Part shown: in pieces, positions 1 to 7,821 of the stretch
Position numbering within the stretch: position 1 is the stretch's first letter
Layout of the letters: the number at the start of each line of letters is the position of its first letter
Source: Proteobacteria bacterium UBA7821
Lineage (GTDB): Bacteria > Pseudomonadota > Gammaproteobacteria > Comchoanobacterales > Comchoanobacteraceae
Assembly (NCBI GenBank): GCA_002480165.1
Contig: DLBP01000028.1
Location: 1 to 17,924 of the forward strand
Direction: 5' to 3'
DNA: 17,924 bases
Position numbers and translations under genes: made by a program
Notes under the pieces: generated by a model
What the model was told of the DNA's origin: nothing
Databases searched by the model: none
What the model saw: only the letters and a program-made list of their open reading frames with translations

Positions 1-235
1 TATAGTCTTCATCGAAGCCAGAATATTTTTCCCGTTCTTTTCCTACGTAACCATTGATCGATAGCGTTGGCAGCCGCTTTCCTTCTATAATCGATCGTTC
101 TTCTTGTTTTTGTTTGATCTCTTTTGAGGATGCAGAGAATTCATGAGAACTATGAACGAGGTCGCTTATCTGGCTATGCAGGCTGTTAGCACTCAATGCT
201 GACCAAGAAATGAATAAGAGCAGTATATAAAACAT
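1..235 (-). CDS. TolC-like outer-membrane factor, N-terminal part only
   Basis: The reading frame is open from an ATG at 235 to the left edge of the window (78 codons), so only the N-terminus is present. It begins with a typical cleavable signal peptide: a hydrophobic run after the start Met, ending near Leu-Ser-Ala. A helical stretch rich in Lys, Glu and Gln follows, then Arg-Leu-Pro-Thr-Leu-Ser-Ile-Asn-Gly-Tyr. That order matches the start of TolC-family proteins, where the first coiled-coil helix ends at a Leu-Leu-Pro-x-Leu turn and enters the first beta-barrel strand. Such proteins trimerise in the outer membrane as exit ducts for efflux pumps or type I secretion. An in-frame TTG at 253 is an alternative start, and neither start has a clear ribosome binding site. 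The gene lies just downstream of mnmA on the same strand. The family call rests on about 75 residues, so the specific transporter is unknown. Confidence 0.6.
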   Translation of the reverse strand, partial: MFYILLLFISWSALSANSLHSQISDLVHSSHEFSASSKEIKQKQEERSIIEGKRLPTLSINGYVGKEREKYSGFDEDY

Positions 236-262
236 GTGGCTACCAATTGACAATCTAGTATT

Positions 263-1387
263 CTATAGTATGTATTTTTGAATTTGTCCACCGCCGATAC
301 AGATCGTCTGGTCATAAAAGACAGCCCATTGGCCTGAGGCGATATCAGATCGAGGTTGTTCGAGTGTTATGTTGGCTAGAGGAGGAGCGAGTGCTATGGT
401 AACAGGGTGTTTCTGGCCGCCGTGTCTAAGCTTACACTGCAACTGGCTATTTTGTTCAGGTGCTTTATTAATAAAGTGGTATGGACTGATACAGAAGTCA
501 TATTTATTGTAATGACTCAGCATCCGTTGTGTCGCCACAATGAGCTCATTTGTTTCGCTAAGTTTATCAACGACATACCATGGACCAGTAAGTCCACGGT
601 GTCCACCGATACCTAAGCCTTGTCTTTGGCCAATGGTATAAAAAGACAGGCCGTCATGCTGGCCCAGTATGTGTCCATCTTTATCGACAATATTTCCAGG
701 CGTCTTGGGGATATATTGCATCAGGAATTGTTTGAAGTGTTTGGGTTCAATAAAGCATATTCCCATCGATTCTTTACGGTCAAAATTGGGCAGTTGGATG
801 GTTTTTGCGATCTGTTTAACTTCAGTTTTATACAAATCTCCCAGTGGAAAAATACTGTGTTGGATTTGGTTTTCCGTCAGCGCGCACAAAAAGTAAGTTT
901 GATCTTTTTCTGAATCCATTGCCTCTTGAAGCTGATAAGAAGACCCTTGTTGAATAATATTGGCATAGTGACCAGTGGCCAAATACTTGAAGCCTTGGTT
1001 CTGGGTATAGCGCTGCAGGGTTGAGAATTTGATTTCTCTGTTGCACAAGATATCTGGGTTTGGTGTGATGTGCCTTGCATAGTCTTGTAATGTTACTGAA
1101 AAGACAGATTGCCAGTATTCATCCGAGAAGTTGACCAACTCAACAGGGATGTCAAGTTGTTGTCCAATGGATTCAACCATCTGCCAATCTGCTTCACCAT
1201 GGCAGTTTCCTCTGGGGTCGAGCCAGTTCTGCATATAAAAGCCTTTGACGGTGTAGCCGAGTTCTTTGAGGATGAAAGCAGACACCGACGAGTCCACGCC
1301 ACCAGACAAGGCGATTGCTATCTTTTCACCTGTGGGGATGTGGCTTAATCTACGGTTGACTCTATCTATAAATAGCTTCATAATCAT
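263..1387 (-). CDS. mnmA: tRNA-specific 2-thiouridylase MnmA
   Basis: This is a 374-residue, full-length MnmA. It catalyses the final sulfur transfer that makes 2-thiouridine at wobble position 34 of Lys, Glu and Gln tRNAs, in the cytoplasm, using ATP to adenylate the uridine and persulfide from a Tus-type relay. The PP-loop Ser-Gly-Gly-Val-Asp-Ser-Ser is at residues 28-34. The two catalytic cysteines are C115 (in PDILCNRE) and C211 (in GICFIEP), as in the E. coli enzyme. The tRNA-contact motif FYTIGQRQGLGIGG is present in the C-terminal half. Two in-frame ATGs (1387 and 1381) could start the protein, and I see no strong ribosome binding site for either. It is divergent from icd across a 58-base gap. 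Confidence 0.97.
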   Translation of the reverse strand: MIMKLFIDRVNRRLSHIPTGEKIAIALSGGVDSSVSAFILKELGYTVKGFYMQNWLDPRGNCHGEADWQMVESIGQQLDIPVELVNFSDEYWQSVFSVTLQDYARHITPNPDILCNREIKFSTLQRYTQNQGFKYLATGHYANIIQQGSSYQLQEAMDSEKDQTYFLCALTENQIQHSIFPLGDLYKTEVKQIAKTIQLPNFDRKESMGICFIEPKHFKQFLMQYIPKTPGNIVDKDGHILGQHDGLSFYTIGQRQGLGIGGHRGLTGPWYVVDKLSETNELIVATQRMLSHYNKYDFCISPYHFINKAPEQNSQLQCKLRHGGQKHPVTIALAPPLANITLEQPRSDIASGQWAVFYDQTICIGGGQIQKYIL

Positions 1388-1445
1388 TTTACAGTTAATG
1401 ATGTTACATTTTAGCTTTTTTTGTGTTCTAGTTCAAGGAGTGATT

Positions 1446-2711
1446 ATGGGTAGAGTCAATTTTCCAAGTCAAGGTGAGTTCATTCAATACGATATAAAAA
1501 AACATCATTTAGTTGTGCCTGACAATCCAATTATTGGATTTATTGAAGGTGATGGTATTGGCTCTGATATCACACCAGCCATGAAACAAGTCGTTGACAC
1601 GGCGGTTAGTTGTGCTTACAAAGACGAGCGTCAGATCCATTGGATGGAATTATTTGCCGGCGAAAAAGCCGTGGCTCACTATGGTGATAACCAATGGTTG
1701 CCAGAAGAAACAATCGACCTACTTAAGCAGGTTCATGTTGCGATCAAGGGCCCTCTGACGACGCCTGTTTCAGGTGGTTTTCGTTCATTGAATGTTGCAA
1801 TTCGTCAGATTTTAGACCTCTATGTCTGTCTACGCCCCGTGCGATACTACCCAGGTGTTCCCAGTCCCCTCAAGCATCCAGAGAATACGGACATGGTTAT
1901 TTTTAGAGAAAACAGTGAAGACATTTATGCTGGCATTGAATGGCAGGCTTATTCAGAAGACGTCAAACAAATTATTAAAACGCTTCAGACTGACTATGGT
2001 GTTCAGATTCGTTTCCCAAATTCCGCTGCTTTGGGATTGAAAGTTGTCTCAGAAGAGGGCAGCAAAAGAATCATTCGCCAGGCACTAGAATATGCTGTGA
2101 ATGCCAAAAGGGATTCTGTTACCCTAGTGCATAAGGGCAATATTATGAAATACACAGAAGGTGCCTTCAGAGACTGGGGTTACGAAATTGCACGGGATGA
2201 GTTCAATGCGGTTCCCATTGATGGCGGGCCATGGATGCGCTTTGAAGTTGATGGACACGAAGTGATTGTGAAAGATGTCATTGCTGACGCTTTCCTACAG
2301 CATATTTTGTTAAAACCGAAGGATTTTGATGTCATAGCGACGATGAACTTGAATGGTGATTATATCTCTGATGCCTTGGCAGCACAAGTGGGGGGTATTG
2401 GTATTGCCCCAGGCGCAAACTTAAATGATCGTGTTGCCGTATTTGAGGCAACTCATGGTACTGCACCAGCATATGCTAAGCTCGATAAAGTCAATCCAGG
2501 CTCATTAATCCTCTCAGCTGAAATGATGTTACGCCACATCGGTTGGGTTGAGGCAGCTGATTTGATTATCCAAGGCGTTTCTAGCGCCATTGAAGGTAAG
2601 ACGGTGACCTATGACTTTGCTCGATTACTCGAAGATGTTGAACCGGTATCGTGTTCTGGCTTTTCGAGTCATGTCTGTGGTCATATTAAGGCAACAGGAG
2701 GTGCGGTATGA
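1446..2711 (+). CDS. icd: NADP-type isocitrate dehydrogenase
   Basis: This 421-residue homodimeric TCA-cycle enzyme oxidatively decarboxylates isocitrate to 2-oxoglutarate. The open frame extends further upstream, but the ATG at 1446 is chosen because AAGGAG at 1435-1440 sits five bases before it and because the length then matches E. coli Icd (416 residues). Seen in sequence: Ser114 in GGFRSLNVAIRQ (the substrate-binding serine phosphorylated by AceK in E. coli), Tyr161, Lys230, and the FRENSEDIYAGIEW and NLNGDYISDALAAQ motifs. The cofactor pocket keeps Tyr343, Val349, Tyr389 and Arg393, which mark NADP enzymes. Ala342 replaces the lysine (E. coli K344) that contacts the 2'-phosphate. The C-terminus has an unusual Gly/Cys-containing tail. 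The stop overlaps the mdh start by four bases. Confidence 0.97.
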   Translation: MGRVNFPSQGEFIQYDIKKHHLVVPDNPIIGFIEGDGIGSDITPAMKQVVDTAVSCAYKDERQIHWMELFAGEKAVAHYGDNQWLPEETIDLLKQVHVAIKGPLTTPVSGGFRSLNVAIRQILDLYVCLRPVRYYPGVPSPLKHPENTDMVIFRENSEDIYAGIEWQAYSEDVKQIIKTLQTDYGVQIRFPNSAALGLKVVSEEGSKRIIRQALEYAVNAKRDSVTLVHKGNIMKYTEGAFRDWGYEIARDEFNAVPIDGGPWMRFEVDGHEVIVKDVIADAFLQHILLKPKDFDVIATMNLNGDYISDALAAQVGGIGIAPGANLNDRVAVFEATHGTAPAYAKLDKVNPGSLILSAEMMLRHIGWVEAADLIIQGVSSAIEGKTVTYDFARLLEDVEPVSCSGFSSHVCGHIKATGGAV

Positions 2712-3691
2712 CACAGCGTATTTCAGTTGCGTTAACGGGTGCTGCTGGCCAAATTAGTTATGCTTTTATTTTTAGGCTGTTATCAGGACAGGTCTTCGGA
2801 GACGCATCAATAGACTTGCGGTTAATTGATTTACCTCATGCCATGCCAGCACTTAGAGGATTGGCTATGGAAATTGAGGATTGCCAATTTGACCAGTTAG
2901 ATCAATTGACGTTGACAGATGATTTGGCCGTTGGGTTTACAGGCGCTCAGTGGATTGTGTGTGTGGGTTCAGCTCCGAGAAAACAGGGGATGGAACGGCA
3001 AGCGTTACTCAAAGTTAATGGCACTATATTTGTTGAGCAAGGGCAGGCGATAGATCTGTATGCATCTGATGACGTCAAGGTTCTCGTTGTTGGCAATCCT
3101 TGTAATACCAATGCATTAATTGCCATGCATCATGCACCTCGAATTCCTTCCAATCAATTTTTTGCGATGACCATGCTCGATCAGCATCGAGCTGAGTCAC
3201 AATTAATTAAAAAAACTGGTATAGACGTGACATCCGCTGATTGTATGATATTTGGTAATCACTCTAGTACACAATACCCACATTACAATAGTGCTCGCAT
3301 TAATGGGCTTCCAGCATCACAGTTTATCAGTGATCAAAACTGGGTGAAGGATACATTTGTGCCTATGATTCAGACTCGTGGTGCTGAAGTGATTAAAGCA
3401 AGAGGTGCCTCATCTGCCGCATCAGCAGCCAATGGAATCGTTAGTAGCTTGTGTTTATTAAATGGGCGCACTAGGACAGATCGGTACTCGATGGTGGTTT
3501 GCTCTAATGGTGCGTATGGATCTCCAGAAGGTTTGATGGTTTCTTTACCTTGCATGACTGATCAGCATGGGCACGTCTCTGTGGTCGAGGGTATTGACAT
3601 GAGCGAATACGATCGCAAACAAATTCAAGTCTCTTATGATGAATTACAGGTTGAGTACAATATGGTTAAGGAACTTGGTCTGATCGCATGA
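2708..3691 (+). CDS. mdh: Malate dehydrogenase (NAD-dependent, 327-residue class)
   Basis: This enzyme interconverts malate and oxaloacetate in the TCA cycle. The Rossmann loop GAAGQIS is at residues 11-17, and Asp41 at the end of strand beta-2 favours NAD. The substrate-loop arginines are R91 and R97 (APRKQGMER), the catalytic Asp and Arg are D158 and R161 (LDQHRA), and the catalytic His is H185 (FGNHSS). The length and the APRK-GMER loop place it with the cytosolic-type/Thermus-type MDH rather than the 312-residue E. coli type. The start is well supported: AGGAGGT at 2696-2702 is five bases upstream, and ATGA overlaps the icd stop, so icd and mdh are probably co-translated. The stop overlaps the mltG start in the same way. 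Confidence 0.96.
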   Translation: MTQRISVALTGAAGQISYAFIFRLLSGQVFGDASIDLRLIDLPHAMPALRGLAMEIEDCQFDQLDQLTLTDDLAVGFTGAQWIVCVGSAPRKQGMERQALLKVNGTIFVEQGQAIDLYASDDVKVLVVGNPCNTNALIAMHHAPRIPSNQFFAMTMLDQHRAESQLIKKTGIDVTSADCMIFGNHSSTQYPHYNSARINGLPASQFISDQNWVKDTFVPMIQTRGAEVIKARGASSAASAANGIVSSLCLLNGRTRTDRYSMVVCSNGAYGSPEGLMVSLPCMTDQHGHVSVVEGIDMSEYDRKQIQVSYDELQVEYNMVKELGLIA

Positions 3692-4668
3692 TGATTTATC
3701 GGCTATTGGGCCGCTGGCTATGCCTGATGATATTGATTACAGCGGCATGGTTTAGTTCAAGGCTGCTAGAGATCTATACCAAGCAGTTGTACCCAACGGC
3801 CACTGAAATTGTCATTCCTGCTGGTACTAACGCCTACCAAGTTGCTACCATGGTTCATCAGCTAGAATTATCCCCAGATCCAGTGTATGTTTGGTTGTGG
3901 CTCAAATATTCAGGTCTTGATCGACAGATAAAAGCAGGCGTTCATCGGATTGACGTCGGTCAACCACTGGTCAAACTCATGGATAGAATGACCAGTGATC
4001 GACGAGAATTTAAATCGATTACTTTAGTTGAAGGGACGCGTTTAACTGATATGCTAGAATTAATTAACCAGGAGCCTTGGTTACAAGGTGAAGCTGTGAT
4101 TAACTGGGATCAAGTAATTACCAGCGAATATCGTAATAAAATAAGCTATGAAGGCCTTTTTTTGGCCGATACTTATTTTATTGAGTATCATCAATCGCCG
4201 GAGATTTTGCTGAAAACAAGTCACCAGGCCTTGCTTGATACACTCAATCAATTGTGGCTGAGTAGAGATCCGATGCTACCTTACAAACATCCATACGAAG
4301 CACTAATTGTGGCATCTATTTTGGAGAAAGAAACCGCTTATCAGCCAGAAAGGCCACTCATTGCTGGGGTCGTTTTGCGTCGATTGAAGTTAAGAATGCA
4401 TCTAGGTATTTGTTCCACTGTGTTATATTTAATGCCTGGAAAAACTTATGTTAACATCAGTGATACTAAGATTGACTCGCCTTACAACACGTATCGGTAT
4501 CTTGGGTTACCGCCGACACCCATTGCCACAGTATCTCATCAGGCTTTGTGGGCAGCATTTCACCCAGAGGCCAGTGATTATCTTTACTATGTATCGATGC
4601 GTAATGGTAGGCATTTCTTTAGTGAAAATTATTCAGATCATAAATTAGCAGTTTCGAAATTTAAATGA
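3688..4668 (+). CDS. mltG: Endolytic peptidoglycan transglycosylase MltG (YceG family)
   Basis: This is a 326-residue inner-membrane protein with an N-terminal anchor (about residues 7-25) and a periplasmic YceG domain. The family cuts nascent glycan strands and sets their length. The catalytic Glu is E213 in ASILEKETA, followed by the ERPLIAGVVLRRL helix. The C-terminal signature, YNTYRYLGLPPTPIATVS and then YLYYV with HFFSENYSDH, is intact. One oddity is that the segment at 239-245, normally Leu-Gln-Thr-Asp-Pro-Thr-Val, reads LGICSTV, so the conserved Asp is Cys. Two adjacent ATGs (3688, 3691) are possible starts. Translation probably depends on coupling to mdh, since the nearest AAGG is 16 bases away. 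mltG-tmk-holB is a conserved gammaproteobacterial order. Confidence 0.93.
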   Translation: MMIYRLLGRWLCLMILITAAWFSSRLLEIYTKQLYPTATEIVIPAGTNAYQVATMVHQLELSPDPVYVWLWLKYSGLDRQIKAGVHRIDVGQPLVKLMDRMTSDRREFKSITLVEGTRLTDMLELINQEPWLQGEAVINWDQVITSEYRNKISYEGLFLADTYFIEYHQSPEILLKTSHQALLDTLNQLWLSRDPMLPYKHPYEALIVASILEKETAYQPERPLIAGVVLRRLKLRMHLGICSTVLYLMPGKTYVNISDTKIDSPYNTYRYLGLPPTPIATVSHQALWAAFHPEASDYLYYVSMRNGRHFFSENYSDHKLAVSKFK

Positions 4669-4675
4669 GGTAGGT

Positions 4676-5311
4676 ATGTTTATAGCAGTAGAGGGTGTTG
4701 AGTGTAGTGGTAAATCCACACTAATTCAGGCGATCCAGCAATATGGGCAAGACAATCATATTGATATGTGTTTGACTCGAGAACCAGGTGGAACACTAAT
4801 TGCAGAGGAAATTAGGTCGATTCTACTCAGTAGCAAGAACCAAGAGGTCTTGCATGCTGACACAGAGCTGTTATTGATGTTTGCAAGCCGTGTACAGCAC
4901 ATTCACACCGTAATTAAACCAGCTTTAGACAGAGGTCAATGGGTTATTTCCGATCGGTTTGTTGATGCCAGCTATGCCTACCAAGGTGGTGGTCGATCAA
5001 TTGGCTTTGCTGTAATTGACCAATTAGTTGAGCAGTTCATTCCACACAATCTTTATCCCAATTACGTCTTGTTTATGAATGCACCGCTTGATGTTTGTCT
5101 ACAACGAATGTATCAACGGGGACAACTCGATCGAATAGAGCAAGAGTCTGTAGACTTTTTTGAAAGAGTGTATCATGCTTATCAAAAGCGACAAACCCAA
5201 GAAGCAGAGCGCTTTATTGAATTAGATGCAACCTTGGATCAACGGGAGCTAACCAAGCAAATTGGAGACATATTGTGTCAGATCACACAAACACAGGGTA
5301 CCCCTGGCTGA
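4676..5311 (+). CDS. tmk: Thymidylate kinase
   Basis: This 211-residue cytosolic kinase phosphorylates dTMP to dTDP for DNA synthesis. The P-loop GVECSGKS is at residues 7-14 (a Cys replaces the usual Gly before the Ser). TREPGG is at 34-39, the DRF motif (93-95) opens the conserved DRFVDASYAYQGGGR segment, and the LID RGQLDRIEQE is at 148-157. The LID carries the arginine, as in the E. coli type of the enzyme. A GAGG at 4667-4670 sits five bases before the ATG. The gene is seven bases downstream of mltG. Its last 37 bases overlap the start of holB, an arrangement typical of coupled tmk-holB pairs. Confidence 0.97.
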   Translation: MFIAVEGVECSGKSTLIQAIQQYGQDNHIDMCLTREPGGTLIAEEIRSILLSSKNQEVLHADTELLLMFASRVQHIHTVIKPALDRGQWVISDRFVDASYAYQGGGRSIGFAVIDQLVEQFIPHNLYPNYVLFMNAPLDVCLQRMYQRGQLDRIEQESVDFFERVYHAYQKRQTQEAERFIELDATLDQRELTKQIGDILCQITQTQGTPG

Positions 5312-6165
5312 CAGAGATTTACGAGACATTACGGCGTTGTCTCCAGAATAACCATCTCAGTCACAGTCACATCATATCAGGACAAGGTGATATCGGTCAA
5401 TCGACATTAGTCAATCAAATCACCGCAGATGTGTTGTGTTTGACACCCATTGATCACAAAGCTTGCGGTCAATGTCATAGCTGCCAACTACATCAGTCGG
5501 GTACCCATCCAGACATGCATTGGTTAAGTGCTGAACGCACCATTACAGCAAGTGATATGCGGCACAGTCTGAGTGCATTATCTTGTCACCCATCTATCGC
5601 TTTAAATAAAGTTTGGGTGATTGACAGTTTAGATAAATTATCAGTTGATGCTTATCAAGTTGGTCTTAAAACAATCGAAGAGCCAGGGTCTAATGTCTAT
5701 ATCTTTTTGTTACATCAGCAGCGTCAATCGATTAAGCCGACGCTGCGATCACGCTGTCAGCTTTGGCCAATTGAGATTGATTATGATTCATGGGCCGCAC
5801 ATTCACCGAATCCTTCAAGATTTAACTATGAGTGGTTGCGTGGTTCATTAGAGCCACTGACATCACAACAGCAGTTGTCCATACAAACCTGCCATTTATT
5901 AACGGGTGTGTTGACAGAGCTGGCGATGGCAGAGTTTACCAGTGTTGAGTTGCTGGACCTATGGCAAGCACAGTTGCTGCAAGACATGAGATGCCGACTA
6001 ACTGGTGAGAAGACTGCTTGCTCTGCAAGCCTATGGCAATATCTCAAGGCGTTTGATCTACTCAGTGAGCAGCGTTATCGATGGTCAATTCATGCAGGTT
6101 TATCAGAGTCGATGGCATTATTTAATCTTTGGCACCAAACCAGAGCTACGCTTGGCTGCGCTTAA
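5275..6165 (+). CDS. holB: DNA polymerase III subunit delta-prime
   Basis: This 296-residue clamp-loader subunit works with DnaX and HolA to load the beta clamp. It starts at a GTG: GGAG at 5264-5267 is seven bases upstream, and the conserved N-terminal YPWL (residues 9-12) is encoded before the tmk stop, so the 37-base overlap with tmk is required. The zinc-binding cysteines are C55, C64, C67 and C70 (CGQCHSCQ). The sensor region SRC is at 159-161 (TLRSRCQ), and the LLKTLEEP helix reads GLKTIEEPG. The P-loop position lacks the Walker lysine (GQGDIGQS), which is normal for delta-prime because it does not hydrolyse ATP. The 3' end converges with tatD and overlaps it by 20 bases. Confidence 0.95.
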   Translation: MSDHTNTGYPWLTEIYETLRRCLQNNHLSHSHIISGQGDIGQSTLVNQITADVLCLTPIDHKACGQCHSCQLHQSGTHPDMHWLSAERTITASDMRHSLSALSCHPSIALNKVWVIDSLDKLSVDAYQVGLKTIEEPGSNVYIFLLHQQRQSIKPTLRSRCQLWPIEIDYDSWAAHSPNPSRFNYEWLRGSLEPLTSQQQLSIQTCHLLTGVLTELAMAEFTSVELLDLWQAQLLQDMRCRLTGEKTACSASLWQYLKAFDLLSEQRYRWSIHAGLSESMALFNLWHQTRATLGCA

Positions 6166-6925
6166 AAAGACGATCAAAATTACGATCAGTGATGGCTTCC
6201 ATTTCAGTTGAACTCATCTCATGAATCTCTGCGAGTTTCTCACAAACATATTTGACCCAGGCTGGTTGATTGGATTGACCTCTGTAGGGAACAGGTGCTA
6301 GATAAGGTGAGTCTGTTTCAATAAGCAACTTGTCGAGTGGTACAACACGCGCGCTATCTCTAATTGATTGTGCACTCTTAAAGGTTAAAATACCCGAAAA
6401 AGAGATATGGAATCCTAAATCAAGTGCTTGTTGTGCTTGAGTGGCAGATCCAGTAAAACAATGAAATATCCCACCGACACGATGAGCATTCATCTCTGTT
6501 AACGTTGCCAGTGTATCATCAAAAGAATTGCGAGTGTGGATAATCAGCGGTTTTTTTGTATCGATGGCTACGTTGATATGATCAACGAATGCCTGCTTTT
6601 GCTGGTGGTGATCGGTTGTATTGTGAAAATAATCAAGACCCGTCTCTCCAATGGCGCAGATCGCATTATCTCTTGCTTGATTCTCTAGAAGGGCTTGTTT
6701 GTTTTGACACCATTGACTGGTGTCATTTGGATGCTGGCCTGTCGAAATGCTAATGTTTGGGCACCGATTGGATAGTGATTTTAGTGCATTGAATTCATTC
6801 AGGTGGATTGAAACGCACAGCATGTGGTTGACACCAGCTTCGATCGCTTGTTGATAACAGTAGCCTGCCGGATCAATTTGATTCGGAACGTTGATATGGT
6901 GTAGGTGACAATGAGAATCAATCAT
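6146..6925 (-). CDS. tatD: TatD-family metal-dependent deoxyribonuclease
   Basis: This 259-residue TIM-barrel hydrolase belongs to the TatD/YcfH family, whose members are 3'-5' exonucleases acting on damaged or single-stranded DNA. All metal ligands are present: H5 and H7 (DSHCH), E94 (GETGLDYF), H130 (IIHTRN), H155 (GIFHCFTG) and D205 (ETDSPYLAP). Members of this family often lie just after holB on the same strand. Here the gene is inverted, converging on holB with a 20-base overlap. Its ATG sits inside the last codons of the upstream membrane-protein gene (8-base overlap) without a clear ribosome binding site, so translation is probably coupled to that gene. It could be YcfH rather than TatD sensu stricto, and the exact paralogue cannot be fixed here. 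Confidence 0.94.
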   Translation of the reverse strand: MIDSHCHLHHINVPNQIDPAGYCYQQAIEAGVNHMLCVSIHLNEFNALKSLSNRCPNISISTGQHPNDTSQWCQNKQALLENQARDNAICAIGETGLDYFHNTTDHHQQKQAFVDHINVAIDTKKPLIIHTRNSFDDTLATLTEMNAHRVGGIFHCFTGSATQAQQALDLGFHISFSGILTFKSAQSIRDSARVVPLDKLLIETDSPYLAPVPYRGQSNQPAWVKYVCEKLAEIHEMSSTEMEAITDRNFDRLFKRSQA

Positions 6926-7688
6926 GTTTTAATTTATTTTCTTTTCGATTGTTGGGCAGCTCTCTCTTAAAGATTATCAAGTTATCTGGGCAATCAGCTG
7001 GTACTGTGTAGGAGCCTATTCTTTCTATGAGATCATCGATCTCCTCAGTTAATTGTTTTGTCTCATCAAAACTGCTGTTTTTGATATTTTTAACGGTCTG
7101 ATTAATCTGCCAGAACAGGATCATTAATGATAATACTAAACAATAGGTAAGTGATGCTGGCCAAATAGCAATGATGATCGCTGCTGCGATGATGGTGAGA
7201 ACAACATAACTGAGCAAACGCTTTGTATCAGCGTCATTATAATCGGATAATGTTAGATGAAAGCTGCATATTTTATCAATTGCTGCAGCAATCTTGTCTT
7301 TACTATCATCAGCTTTGCTTTGACGAACAAGGGCGTTGGTACGTTTTAATAAATTACGGATTTCAAGATCTATATCAGGAATCGTCTCATCATCTTCATA
7401 TTTTTCGATTCTTTTAGTGATCTTGATCGCGCTATCAATTACCTTTAACAGTTTTCCTAGATAGAGTGATTCTTCTCTGTTGAAGCTACCACTTTCCTCT
7501 TGGTAGTTCTTCACCTTCTGATTGGCAATCGTGAGTAATTGCTTTGTATCATCTTCGCTCCAGAGGTTCTTATATTGTTCTATTTTTTTTGGTTCGAGTT
7601 GAGTTTCATGACCGTCATCATCACTAAATCTCTCAGTGATAGTGAGCAGCTCATTATACTTATCAACTACCTCTTTCATACTCTGCAT
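6918..7688 (-). CDS. Unrecognised two-span membrane protein
   Basis: I do not recognise a family for these 256 residues. The first about 155 residues are charged and predicted helical, rich in Lys, Glu and Asp with coiled-coil-like spacing. Two hydrophobic segments follow (about 158-178 and 180-194) separated by a tight Trp-Pro-Ala-Ser turn, which makes a helical hairpin in the inner membrane. A charged C-terminal tail ends in a basic stretch. With such a short loop, both large domains should be on the same, probably cytoplasmic, side. The ATG at 7688 has AAAGG seven bases upstream, and an in-frame ATG three codons later is possible. A good sigma70-like promoter lies at 7720-7747. The last codons overlap the tatD start, so the two genes form a transcriptional unit. 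The coding sequence is AT-richer than the flanking housekeeping genes. Confidence 0.8.
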   Translation of the reverse strand: MQSMKEVVDKYNELLTITERFSDDDGHETQLEPKKIEQYKNLWSEDDTKQLLTIANQKVKNYQEESGSFNREESLYLGKLLKVIDSAIKITKRIEKYEDDETIPDIDLEIRNLLKRTNALVRQSKADDSKDKIAAAIDKICSFHLTLSDYNDADTKRLLSYVVLTIIAAAIIIAIWPASLTYCLVLSLMILFWQINQTVKNIKNSSFDETKQLTEEIDDLIERIGSYTVPADCPDNLIIFKRELPNNRKENKLKHD

Positions 7689-7719
7689 TGTTTGACCTTT
7701 TGCTTGTGTTAACTACTAT

Positions 7720-7747
7720 ATTATAGAATATAATTCAATAAAATCAA
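7720..7747 (-). promoter_or_regulatory. Promoter of the membrane protein-tatD unit
   Basis: On the minus strand a -35 hexamer TTGATT (7742-7747), a 16-base spacer and a perfect -10 TATAAT (7720-7725) precede the gene starting at 7688. The predicted transcript start is near 7713, giving a 5' leader of about 25 bases that contains the AAAGG ribosome binding site. Confidence 0.65.
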
Positions 7748-7821
7748 TGGATGTAATGGATTATTTAACCAATTTCCGAAACTCTATACTATAATTGATT
7801 ACAACGAAGGGGGTATTGGAC

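Noticed and set aside
1383..1402. Inverted repeat ATCATT-8-AATGAT over the mnmA start
   Set aside because: Short, AT-rich and overlapping coding sequence; no promoter was placed with confidence in this gap, so an operator claim is not supported.
1266..1445. N-terminal extension of isocitrate dehydrogenase (60 extra codons)
   Set aside because: It overlaps mnmA on the other strand. The ATG at 1446 has a good ribosome binding site and gives the family's normal length.
3170..3195. Arg to Met change in the MDH segment usually Thr-Arg-Leu-Asp
   Set aside because: The catalytic Asp158 and Arg161 are both present. The changed residue is not catalytic (E. coli MDH has Thr there).
5380..5405. Missing Walker A lysine in HolB
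   Set aside because: Normal for delta-prime subunits, which do not hydrolyse ATP.
7795..7821. TTG start for the unknown 342-residue protein
   Set aside because: The TTG overlaps the -10-like tract and has no ribosome binding site, whereas the ATG at 7822 has one.
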